A DNA stretch of 36,022 bases from Streptomyces sp. SID3343. Lineage in GTDB: Bacteria > Actinomycetota > Actinomycetes > Streptomycetales > Streptomycetaceae. A program made the position numbers and the translations under genes. Each line of letters begins with the position of its first letter. Positions within the stretch are counted from its first letter, which is position 1. The stretch covers positions 1 through 36,022 of the forward strand of contig NZ_WWJX01001515.1 of assembly GCF_009865215.1 (NCBI RefSeq), given 5' to 3'. Below, piece by piece: positions 24,914 through 32,117 of the stretch. Under the pieces are notes generated by a model. The model saw only the letters and a program-made list of their open reading frames with translations. It had not been told where the DNA came from and searched no databases.

Positions 24914-27763
24914 ATGACAGAGACGGCGAGCGGCTCAGCACGAGGTTCAGGTCGGTCACGACCCGGTAAGGGCCTGCGGATCGAGCGCGTGTACACGACC
25001 CCCGGCAGCCACCCGTTCGACGAGGTGACCTGGGCGCGTCGTGACGTCGTCATGACCAACTGGCGCGACGGCTCGATCAACTTCGAGCAGCGCGGCGTCG
25101 AGTTCCCCGACTCCTGGTCGGTGAACGCGGTCAACATCGTCACGAGCAAGTACTTCCGCGGTGCGGCGGGCTCGCCGCAGCGCGAGTGGAGCCTGAAGCA
25201 GCTGATCAACCGGGTCGTCAAGACCTACCGCAAGTCCGGTGAGGAAAACGGCTACTTCGGCTCGCCCGCCGACGCCGAGATCTTCGAGCACGAGCTGGCG
25301 TACGCGCTCATGCACCAGATCTTCAGCTTCAACTCGCCGGTCTGGTTCAACGTCGGCACCGCGCAGAAGCAGCAGGTCAGCGCCTGCTTCATCCTGTCGG
25401 TCGACGACTCGATGGACTCGATCCTGGACTGGTACAAGGAAGAGGGACTGATCTTCAAGGGTGGCTCGGGCGCCGGCCTGAACCTCTCCCGGATCCGCTC
25501 CAGCAAGGAACTCCTCACCTCCGGCGGCAACGCCTCGGGCCCGGTGTCCTTCATGCGCGGCGCGGACGCCTCCGCCGGGACCATCAAGTCGGGCGGCGCC
25601 ACGCGCCGCGCCGCCAAGATGGTCGTGCTCGACGTCGACCACCCCGACATCGAGGACTTCATCGAGACCAAGGTCAAGGAAGAGGAGAAGATCCGCGCGC
25701 TGCGCGACGCGGGCTTCGACATGGACCTCGGCGGCGCGGACATCGCGTCCGTGCAGTACCAGAACGCGAACAACTCGGTCCGCGTCTCGGACGAGTTCAT
25801 GAACGCGGTCGAGCGCGGCGAGGAGTTCGGCCTGCGCGCCCGCCTGACCGGCGACGTGCTGGAGAAGGTCGACGCCAAGCAGCTCTTCCGCAAGATGGCC
25901 GAGGCCGCGTGGGCGTGTGCCGACCCGGGCATCCAGTACGACGACGAGATCAACAAGTGGCACACGTGCCCCGAGTCGGGCCGGATCACCGCGTCCAACC
26001 CGTGCTCGGAATACATGCACCTGGACAACTCGTCGTGCAACCTCGCGTCGCTGAACCTGATGAAGTTCCTGCGCGACGACGATTCGTTCGACGCGGTCAA
26101 CTTCGCCAAGGTCGTCGAGCTGGTCATCACCGCGATGGACATCTCGATCTGCTTCGCCGACTTCCCCACCGAGAAGATCGGTGAGACCACGCGGGCGTTT
26201 CGCCAGCTGGGCATCGGCTACGCCAACCTCGGCGCGCTGCTGATGGCGACCGGCCACGCGTACGACAGCGACGGCGGGCGCGCGCTCGCCGGCGCGATCT
26301 CGTCGCTGATGACCGGCACCGCGTACCGGCGCTCCGCCGAGCTGGCCGGCATCGTCGGCCCCTACGACGGCTACGCCCGCAACGCGGAGCCGCACAAGCG
26401 GGTCATGAAGCAGCACGCCGACGCCAACGCGAGCGGCCTGCGGATGGACGACCTGGACGCTCCCGTGTGGGAGATGGCGACCAAGGCGTGGAAGGACGTC
26501 GCCCGGCTCGGCGACAAGCACGGCTTCCGCAACGCCCAGGCCTCGGTGCTCGCCCCGACCGGCACGATCGGCCTGATGATGGACTGCGACACCACCGGTG
26601 TCGAGCCCGACCTGGCACTGGTGAAGTTCAAGAAGCTCGTCGGCGGCGGCTCGATGCAGATCGTCAACGGCACGGTCGCGCGTGCCCTGGGCCGGCTCGG
26701 CTACCAGCCCGAGCAGGTCGAGGCGATCGTCGAGCACATCGCCGAGCACGGTCACGTCGTGGACGCGCCCGGTCTCAAGACCGAGCACTACGAGGTGTTC
26801 GACTGCGCGATGGGCGAGCGCACCATCTCGCCGATGGGCCACGTGCGGATGATGGCGGCGATCCAGCCGTGGATCTCCGGCGCGATCTCCAAGACCGTCA
26901 ACATGTCCGAGGACGCCACCGTCGAAGAGATCGAGGAGATCTACTTCCAGGGGTGGAAGCTGGGCATCAAGGCGCTCGCGATCTACCGCGACAACTGCAA
27001 GGTCGGCCAGCCGCTCTCGGCCGGCAAGGGCGAGAACAAGGGTGGCGCGTCGGTCGCCTCCGCCCCCGCGGTCGTCGAGAAGATCGTCGAGTACCGTCCG
27101 GTCCGCAAGCGCCTGCCCAAGGGTCGTCCCGGCATCACGACGTCCTTCTCAGTCGGCGGCGCCGAGGGCTACATGACGGCCAACTCCTACCCGGACGACG
27201 GTCTGGGCGAGGTCTTCCTGAAGATGTCCAAGCAGGGCTCGACCCTCGCGGGCATGATGGACGCGTTCTCGATCGCGGTCTCGGTCGGCCTCCAGTACGG
27301 CGTGCCGTTGGAGACCTACGTCTCGAAGTTCACCAACATGCGCTTCGAGCCGGCCGGCCTCACCGACGACCCGGACGTGCGGATGGCGCAGTCGATCGTC
27401 GACTACATCTTCCGCCGCCTGGCGCTGGACCACCTGCCCTTCGAGACCCGCTCGGCGCTGGGCATCCACTCCGCGGCGGAGCGCACCCGCCACCTGGAGA
27501 CCGGCTCCTACGAGTCGGAGGAGACCGGCACCGAGGAAGAGGACATGCGCACCCTCGCGCAGTCCGCGCCGGCGGAGGCGACGCACAAGTCGGCCGACCT
27601 CAAGCCGGTCCCGGCCGCGGTGCACTCGTCCACGGAGCTCCTGGAGGCCCGTCAGGGCCGCAGCGCGGACGCCCCGCTGTGCTTCTCGTGCGGCATCAAG
27701 ATGCGCCCCGCCGGCAGCTGCTACGTCTGCGAGGGCTGCGGCTCGACCAGCGGTTGCAGCTGA
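24914..27763 (+). CDS. nrdJ: Adenosylcobalamin-dependent (class II) ribonucleotide reductase
   Basis: NrdJ reduces ribonucleotides to deoxyribonucleotides using a radical from adenosylcobalamin, with or without oxygen. The 949-residue protein shows the barrel with SACFILSVDDSMDSI (reducible active-site Cys), SGAGLNLSRIRS, NPCSEYMHLDNSSCNLASLNL (radical Cys region), APTGTIGLMMDCDTTG, and a Cys-rich tail CFSCGIKMRPAGSCYVCEGCGS. The tail is typical of actinobacterial NrdJ and probably carries redox or zinc cysteines. ATG 24914 is chosen because GAGGAG (24903-24908) lies 5 bases before it. It is the second gene after the NrdR-box promoter, and the 107-base gap may hold a promoter of its own. Confidence 0.97.
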   Translation: MTETASGSARGSGRSRPGKGLRIERVYTTPGSHPFDEVTWARRDVVMTNWRDGSINFEQRGVEFPDSWSVNAVNIVTSKYFRGAAGSPQREWSLKQLINRVVKTYRKSGEENGYFGSPADAEIFEHELAYALMHQIFSFNSPVWFNVGTAQKQQVSACFILSVDDSMDSILDWYKEEGLIFKGGSGAGLNLSRIRSSKELLTSGGNASGPVSFMRGADASAGTIKSGGATRRAAKMVVLDVDHPDIEDFIETKVKEEEKIRALRDAGFDMDLGGADIASVQYQNANNSVRVSDEFMNAVERGEEFGLRARLTGDVLEKVDAKQLFRKMAEAAWACADPGIQYDDEINKWHTCPESGRITASNPCSEYMHLDNSSCNLASLNLMKFLRDDDSFDAVNFAKVVELVITAMDISICFADFPTEKIGETTRAFRQLGIGYANLGALLMATGHAYDSDGGRALAGAISSLMTGTAYRRSAELAGIVGPYDGYARNAEPHKRVMKQHADANASGLRMDDLDAPVWEMATKAWKDVARLGDKHGFRNAQASVLAPTGTIGLMMDCDTTGVEPDLALVKFKKLVGGGSMQIVNGTVARALGRLGYQPEQVEAIVEHIAEHGHVVDAPGLKTEHYEVFDCAMGERTISPMGHVRMMAAIQPWISGAISKTVNMSEDATVEEIEEIYFQGWKLGIKALAIYRDNCKVGQPLSAGKGENKGGASVASAPAVVEKIVEYRPVRKRLPKGRPGITTSFSVGGAEGYMTANSYPDDGLGEVFLKMSKQGSTLAGMMDAFSIAVSVGLQYGVPLETYVSKFTNMRFEPAGLTDDPDVRMAQSIVDYIFRRLALDHLPFETRSALGIHSAAERTRHLETGSYESEETGTEEEDMRTLAQSAPAEATHKSADLKPVPAAVHSSTELLEARQGRSADAPLCFSCGIKMRPAGSCYVCEGCGSTSGCS

Positions 27764-27804
27764 CCCGAGGCGCAGGCGCCTTGAGCGGATGAGCCGATCC
27801 GCCA

Positions 27805-27843
27805 GGGGGCGGGGAGACCGGTGACACCGGCCTCCCCGCCCCC
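27805..27843. terminator. Strong bidirectional terminator between nrdJ and def
   Basis: GGGGGCGGGGAG (27805-27816) pairs perfectly over 12 bases with CTCCCCGCCCCC (27832-27843). An inner stem CCGGT/ACCGG extends it. The flanking genes converge. Confidence 0.85.
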
Positions 27844-27883
27844 TTCGCGTGCCCGGGCGATCGGCCCGGGCGCCGCCGATCGC

Positions 27884-28561
27884 TCAGCCCGCGAGTTGCC
27901 TGGCCTTCGCGTCGCGCTTGGCGAAGACCTCCTCGCGCATCGCCTCCATCTCCTTGAGCACGTTCTTGCGCTCGCGCTTGGAGAGGCGGTCGATGTACAG
28001 GTAGCCGTTGAGGTGGTCCGTCTCGTGCTGGAGGCAACGGGCGAAGTAGCCCTCGCCCTCGACCACGACCGGGTTGCCGTCCCGGTCGACGCCGCGGGCG
28101 ATCGCGTGGTCGGGCCGGGCCAGGTCCTCGTGCGGGCCGGGGACGGACAGACAGCCCTCGCCCGCCTCCTCCAAGTGCCGCTCGGCAGCCGGGAGTTCGT
28201 CCACGACGGGGTTGATCAGGTGTCCGACGTGGCGGTTGCCGTCCTCGTCCACGCAGTCGTACACGAACAGGCGGACGCCGACGTCGACCTGGTTGGCGGC
28301 CAGACCCACGCCGTCCGCGACGTACATGGTCAGGAACATGTCGTCGATCAGCGTGTTCAACTCGTCGGTGCCGAACTCGGTGATCTCCGCGCACGGGCGG
28401 TGCAGGACCTCTTCGCCGACCACGGTGACGCGCCGGACCTTGCCGCGGGCGGCCTCGGGCGCCATGACGGGGAAGGAATCCACCGGCAGGCCCATCACAA
28501 AGATCCGGCCTTCTTCGTGATCGTGGTGATCGTGGCTGGAGTGGTCGTGGTGCTCGGCCAT
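27884..28561 (-). CDS. def: Peptide deformylase with a His-rich N-terminus
   Basis: Peptide deformylase removes the formyl group from the N-terminus of new proteins, using Fe2+ or a similar metal. The 225-residue protein has motif 1 GVGLAANQ, motif 2 EGCLSVPG with the metal-binding Cys, and motif 3 QHETDHLNG with the two metal His and the catalytic Glu. The C-terminal LSKRERKNVLKEM helix is the actinobacterial type. Unusually, the first 17 residues (MAEHHDHSSHDHHDHEE) contain seven His among acidic residues. ATG 28561 has AAAGGT 10 bases upstream; an internal ATG at residue 23 would remove the His tract but has no obvious ribosome site. A hairpin lies just upstream. Confidence 0.93.
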   Translation of the reverse strand: MAEHHDHSSHDHHDHEEGRIFVMGLPVDSFPVMAPEAARGKVRRVTVVGEEVLHRPCAEITEFGTDELNTLIDDMFLTMYVADGVGLAANQVDVGVRLFVYDCVDEDGNRHVGHLINPVVDELPAAERHLEEAGEGCLSVPGPHEDLARPDHAIARGVDRDGNPVVVEGEGYFARCLQHETDHLNGYLYIDRLSKRERKNVLKEMEAMREEVFAKRDAKARQLAG

Positions 28562-28580
28562 CGGTTTGCTTACCTTTCCA

Positions 28581-28616
28581 CCTGGGCATTAACCCGAATC
28601 AGCCTACCTGCCCGGG
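28581..28616 (-). terminator. Hairpin between the membrane-protein gene and def
   Basis: CCTGGGCA (28581-28588) pairs with TGCCCGGG (28609-28616), eight pairs with one G-T. On the minus strand it directly precedes the def ribosome site; the gene at 28617 is transcribed away from it, so it acts in the leader of def only if transcription starts upstream. It may instead be a DNA-level operator. Confidence 0.35.
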
Positions 28617-30236
28617 TCAGGGCAGTACGGCGGAAGCCTTGGCCGTGATGGTCACCTCGCCGGGTTCGGTGACGGTCACCTCGGTCCAGCCGTCCTCGGT
28701 CTCGCCGATGCTCGTATTGGGTCGGTCCGCGACGAACCAGCTCGTGCGGTGGATGCGGACGACGAACGTGCCCGCCTGCTGCGCCGACAGGGTGAACCCG
28801 CTGGGCGTGATGTCCACGAGCTGGCCGGGGCCCTCCAGGAGCGGGGCCGGGTCGGCCACCTCCCAGATCACCCAGTGCGGGTCGGACCACACCGGCACGA
28901 GCCAGTCGGCGCCCGTGCGCAGGATCTCCGCCTCGCGCTTGGCCGACGGATCGAGCGGTACGTCGGGCAGCGCGATGAAGCGCACCCCGGTCTCACGCAC
29001 CCACCCGTGATATTCGGCCTCGTTCAGGTCGGGGCCGTAGAGCGTCTGGTTGTGCGCGCGGTCGAGCTGGCGTTCCCAGCCGCGAGCGAGCGGCATGTGC
29101 TCGGCGACGTACACCGTTTCCCAGTGGCCGCGCGTGAACGGGATCTCGATTCGCCCGACCGGCAGATTGGCGCGCTCCAGGTAGTCGAGCATGCCCGTGT
29201 AGTAGCCGGAGTCCTTCGCCGTGCTGTCCTGGTTGTTGAACGCGACGGCCTTGCCGGCCGACGAGAACTGCCACGCGAGCAGCGGGATCGCGAGCAGCAC
29301 GACCAGGCGGCGGCGGCCGAGCGAGAGCAGTACGACGGCCATCAGCGGTCCGGCGGACAGCTCGCCCAGCCGCGCGACGTTGCCGCCGACCGCGCTGGGG
29401 ATCAGGAACAGCACGGTCGCCGACAGCGCGTACAGCCACAGGAAGCGCCGGGCGCTGGCCTCGGTGCGCGGCACCAGGGCCAGGCCCACGGCGGCGAACC
29501 CCAAAATGGCGGCGAGCCGCCAGAACGGGAACGAGAAGTCGCCGCCGCCGGGGAAGATCAGCGACATCAGCAGGCCGATCACGGCCGGGGCGAGGCTGAA
29601 GCGAGTCGCCCAGACCCGCTCGGCGGGCACCCACGCGAGCGCGATCATCAGCAGGAACGCGGCGGCGAGCGGGCTCGCCAGGCCACAGAAACCGGCCGCG
29701 ACCGCAGCCCACGCGCGATGCCCGGAACGGGCCGCGAGGATGGCGAACAGGCCCGCCGCGACGCCCAGCACGAACGGGGTGCGACCGATCAGGTATTCGA
29801 TGCTGACGATCACCGCGAACCAGCAGCTGCCGACCCGGCGGGCCAGGTCGCCGCGACCCAGCCGCAGCCGGGCGAACGCCCACGCGGCGGCCACGCACGA
29901 GATCGCGGTCAGGGTCCGGGCGCCGATCCCGCCGGCCAGCACCGGAGTGATCACGCTGTAGCCGGGCAACAGGTGCCCGCCATACCACTGGTTGTTCCAC
30001 AGCACCGCGCCGTGATCGCGCACGAGCCACGCGCGGAAGATCTGCGCCGGCCAGTCGGCGCCGTTGATGTCCATCACGCTCAACAGGCCGACGAGCATCA
30101 GCGTGATGACGTAGGGATGCTCCGCGACGAGGACGAGGATCCCGCGCAGGTGTCGCCGCCAGGCGCGCCGGGCGGAGCCGTCGGCGCTCGACTGGGGCTC
30201 CCCGAAGGGTATGCGTCCGTCCAGAGCATGTGTCAT
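28617..30236 (-). CDS. Polytopic membrane protein, copy 1 of a paralogous pair
   Basis: The 539-residue protein starts with a hydrophilic tail, then about ten hydrophobic helices up to residue ~340 and a soluble C-terminal domain of ~190 residues. After the first helix comes ADWPAQIFRAWLVRDHG, then LWNNQWYGGHLLPGYSVITP. This layout is reminiscent of GT-C glycosyltransferases and PTPS-related/YfhO-like membrane proteins, but I cannot name a substrate. The C-terminal part contains FTRGHWETVYVAEHMPLARG and WERQLDR, almost identical in the paralogue at 32111-33721. A weak AGG is 5 bases before the ATG; AAAACT ends 8 bases before it. The two copies flank a hypothetical gene and a LOG gene. Confidence 0.75.
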   Translation of the reverse strand: MTHALDGRIPFGEPQSSADGSARRAWRRHLRGILVLVAEHPYVITLMLVGLLSVMDINGADWPAQIFRAWLVRDHGAVLWNNQWYGGHLLPGYSVITPVLAGGIGARTLTAISCVAAAWAFARLRLGRGDLARRVGSCWFAVIVSIEYLIGRTPFVLGVAAGLFAILAARSGHRAWAAVAAGFCGLASPLAAAFLLMIALAWVPAERVWATRFSLAPAVIGLLMSLIFPGGGDFSFPFWRLAAILGFAAVGLALVPRTEASARRFLWLYALSATVLFLIPSAVGGNVARLGELSAGPLMAVVLLSLGRRRLVVLLAIPLLAWQFSSAGKAVAFNNQDSTAKDSGYYTGMLDYLERANLPVGRIEIPFTRGHWETVYVAEHMPLARGWERQLDRAHNQTLYGPDLNEAEYHGWVRETGVRFIALPDVPLDPSAKREAEILRTGADWLVPVWSDPHWVIWEVADPAPLLEGPGQLVDITPSGFTLSAQQAGTFVVRIHRTSWFVADRPNTSIGETEDGWTEVTVTEPGEVTITAKASAVLP

Positions 30237-30348
30237 GACGGCCTAGTTTTTCAGATCGAGGCCGATGGGATGGACGAGGGCGGTGGGGTTGGGCTGCGGA
30301 TTGTCCGGTCTGTGGCGTCGGATGGCGCAATGTCCACCACCGAAACAG

Positions 30349-30373
30349 CGAAGGATCGAAAAAATATCCTTCG
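30349..30373 (-). terminator. Hairpin with an AT-rich loop downstream of the 30415-30960 gene
   Basis: CGAAGGAT (30349-30356) and ATCCTTCG (30366-30373) are perfect complements around a 9-base A-rich loop. On the minus strand it is 41 bases past the stop of the hypothetical gene and before the membrane-protein gene, so it should end the former's transcript. Confidence 0.6.
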
Positions 30374-30414
30374 TTCGGATGACTCGTCACGCGGCGTGTC
30401 GGCGTCCCGACCGC

Positions 30415-30960
30415 TCAGACGGCCGATCCCGGGGCCGGCACCGGCAGGTCGTCCTCGGGGGGCGGCTCCGGCGGATTGGGCAGGCCGGCACGGGCCCGCA
30501 GGTCGCGCGGGTCGCGCGGGCCCTCGATCCGCCGGATCACCGACAGAGCGGCGGTGTGGAACGCCTCCAGGAACGCCTGGGCGGTCGACGCCGGCCACTC
30601 CGCACGCTGGACGGCGTGCATGTTGTGGTCGGTGTCGCACCAGCAGGCGACCTCGACGGTCGCGGTGACGCTGACGAACGGGCCGTCGAGTTGCCACACG
30701 TCCAGGCCCAGTTCCAGCCAGTCGCCGTCGGCTTCGTACAGCAGCAGAGCGGTGCCCAAAATGTGCGGCGAGGGTTCGGGCTCGGGTTCGGGACTCAACG
30801 GGTCGGGCTCGTTCCAGAACCATCGCGCGGGGTCGTCGAGCGAGCGGCGCAGATCGAGCGCTTGAGCAGCGGCGACCAGGCGTTCACGGCCGTGGTCGTC
30901 GAGATCGGGAAACAGCCGCTCGAACGGGATGTCCGAGGCAGGGCGCTCGGTGGCGGGCAC
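30415..30960 (-). CDS. Hypothetical actinobacterial protein
   Basis: I do not recognise a named family for this 181-residue protein. It has no signal peptide or membrane helix. The N-terminal third is helical and charged (PFERLFPDLDDHGRERLVA), then a short PEPEPEPSP linker. The middle contains alternating strands with LLLYEADGDWLELGLDVW and VEVACWCDTDHNMHAV, whose CWC and DHN residues stand out. The C-terminus is Pro-rich. The start GTG at 30960 has no ribosome site, but CAGAAT ends 6 bases upstream, so it is likely leaderless. It lies between the two paralogous membrane-protein genes and is bounded by a hairpin downstream. Confidence 0.65.
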   Translation of the reverse strand: MPATERPASDIPFERLFPDLDDHGRERLVAAAQALDLRRSLDDPARWFWNEPDPLSPEPEPEPSPHILGTALLLYEADGDWLELGLDVWQLDGPFVSVTATVEVACWCDTDHNMHAVQRAEWPASTAQAFLEAFHTAALSVIRRIEGPRDPRDLRARAGLPNPPEPPPEDDLPVPAPGSAV

Positions 30961-30966
30961 GCGGGC

Positions 30967-30972
30967 ATTCTG
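30967..30972 (-). promoter_or_regulatory. Leaderless -10 element of the 30415-30960 gene
   Basis: On the minus strand CAGAAT (30972-30967) ends exactly 6 bases before GTG (30960-30958). There is no Shine-Dalgarno between them. Confidence 0.5.
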
Positions 30973-31439
30973 CCGTGGCGAGGGGTCTTCCCGTCAACGT
31001 CGGGTTGCGTGACGGCGGGGGGACGTGGCCGAATTTGCCCTTTTATGTCGCGACTATGCCGTCGGTATATCGCGCCGGAAGCGATTCATCGACTTCGTTT
31101 CGGCACCGGTTCGGAACCGATTTCGAGCGCCGGGCCGGCCGACCGCCGACGTGGTGCGGTGACTTGGCAGAATCCCGTACGTATCGTTCGGGGCCGGTCG
31201 ATCGACGCGCTTCGGCATGCGTTTTACCGGACCCGATGCTTTGGCGGCCCGGTTGCGGGGGCGTGCTTCGGGCCGCCGATGCCACGGCCGCGGCGCACCG
31301 CGGGCCGCGGCGGGTCGGCGACGGCGGGCCGGGCGAACGGTGAGTCGGGCGAGCCGTGGGTCGGGCGAGCGGTGGGTCGGAGAGACCGGAAAGATCTCGC
31401 GCGGGACGACCTCGTCGGGGCGGGCTCGGCGGGAAACAC
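30973..31439. other. Intergenic region upstream of the LOG-family gene
   Basis: About 470 bases with no gene I can support. The part 31030-31230 is visibly less GC-rich than its surroundings. It contains a perfect palindrome CGGTTCGGAACCG (31107-31119) and a further CAGAAT hexamer (31168-31173). The right part is GC-rich and holds a 16-base tandem repeat. An open frame extends the LOG gene upstream through this region, but without family similarity. Confidence 0.5.
31324..31387 (+). repeat. Four-copy 16-base tandem repeat
   Basis: Units start at 31324, 31340, 31356 and 31372. The consensus is GTGGGTCGGGCGAGCG; units 2 and 3 are the most alike and units 1 and 4 more diverged. It lies 64 bases before the LOG start codon. 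Confidence 0.6.
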
Positions 31440-31450
31440 AGGAGGCTGTC

Positions 31451-32038
31451 ATGCGGGTAGCGGTGTTCGCGGGTTCGGCGTCAGGCGCGTCTCCCCGGTT
31501 CCGGGAGGTCGCCGGCGAGTTGGGGCGGGGCCTGGCGCGGGCCGGTGTGGGGATCGTCTACGGCGGTGGCCACGTGGGCCTGATGGGCGCGGTCGCCGAC
31601 GCGTGCCTGGCGGCGGGCGGCGAGGTGATCGGCGTGATGCCGCGCTCGCTCGTGGAGCGTGAGATCGCCCACCGTGGCCTGACCGACCTCCAGGTCACCG
31701 AGACCATGCACGAGCGCAAGGCCGCCATGGCGGCCCAGGCGGACGCCTTCGTGGCGCTTCCGGGCGGCGCGGGCACGCTGGAGGAGTTGTTCGAGGTGTG
31801 GACGTGGCAGCACCTGGCCATCCACACCAAGCCGGTCGCGGTCCTGGAGGTGGACGGCTTCTGGCGCCCGCTCCTGGACGCGCTGGACACGATGACGGCC
31901 CACGGGTTCCTCAAGCCCGTGCTGCGCTCGACCCTGCTGGTCGCCCACGACAGCGCGAGCCTGCTCGCCGAGACCGCCGCCTGGCAGCCCCCGGCGCCCA
32001 AGTGGGAAGGCGGCCTGGACCCGGTGGTGCGGCCCTGA
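31451..32038 (+). CDS. LOG-family protein (cytokinin riboside 5'-monophosphate phosphoribohydrolase)
   Basis: LOG enzymes remove ribose 5-phosphate from N6-modified AMP (or AMP-like substrates), releasing the free base. The 195-residue protein shows the nucleotide-binding start MRVAVFAGSASG, VYGGGHVGLMGAVADA, MHERKAAM with the catalytic Arg, and the signature LPGGAGTLEELFEVWTW with the catalytic Glu. The start is certain: AGGAGG (31440-31445) is 5 bases before ATG. A biological role in actinomycetes is not settled; MiaA in the same window makes the N6-prenyl-adenosine modification that such enzymes could meet on tRNA breakdown, but they are 30 kb apart. It converges with the second membrane-protein gene. 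Confidence 0.9.
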   Translation: MRVAVFAGSASGASPRFREVAGELGRGLARAGVGIVYGGGHVGLMGAVADACLAAGGEVIGVMPRSLVEREIAHRGLTDLQVTETMHERKAAMAAQADAFVALPGGAGTLEELFEVWTWQHLAIHTKPVAVLEVDGFWRPLLDALDTMTAHGFLKPVLRSTLLVAHDSASLLAETAAWQPPAPKWEGGLDPVVRP

Positions 32039-32074
32039 CCGGCGAGGACGCGCTCGGCTCGGCGGTGCTTCCCG

Positions 32075-32117
32075 GCTTCTCGGCGGTTGCTTCCGGGCGC
32101 TTCTCGGCGGTTACTTC
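32075..32117. repeat. Direct repeat spanning the end of the membrane-protein gene
   Basis: A 19-base block at 32075-32093 recurs at 32099-32117 with one difference (GCTTCTCGGCGGTTRCTTC). The second copy includes the TAA stop and last two codons of the minus-strand gene. A third, shorter relative lies near 32060-32070. This looks like local slippage duplication between two convergent genes. Confidence 0.6.

Noticed and set aside
28589..28608. AGGTAGGCTGATTCGGG-like stretch resembling an iron box before def
   Set aside because: Only one half fits the DmdR/IdeR consensus and there is no symmetric second half.
31217..31450. N-terminal extension of the LOG-family gene
   Set aside because: The frame is open but the residues are Arg/Gly-rich without family similarity, and a perfect AGGAGG marks the start at 31451.
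32060..32117. CRISPR-like short repeats
   Set aside because: Only two to three adjacent copies with no distinct spacers and no cas genes; best explained as a local tandem duplication.
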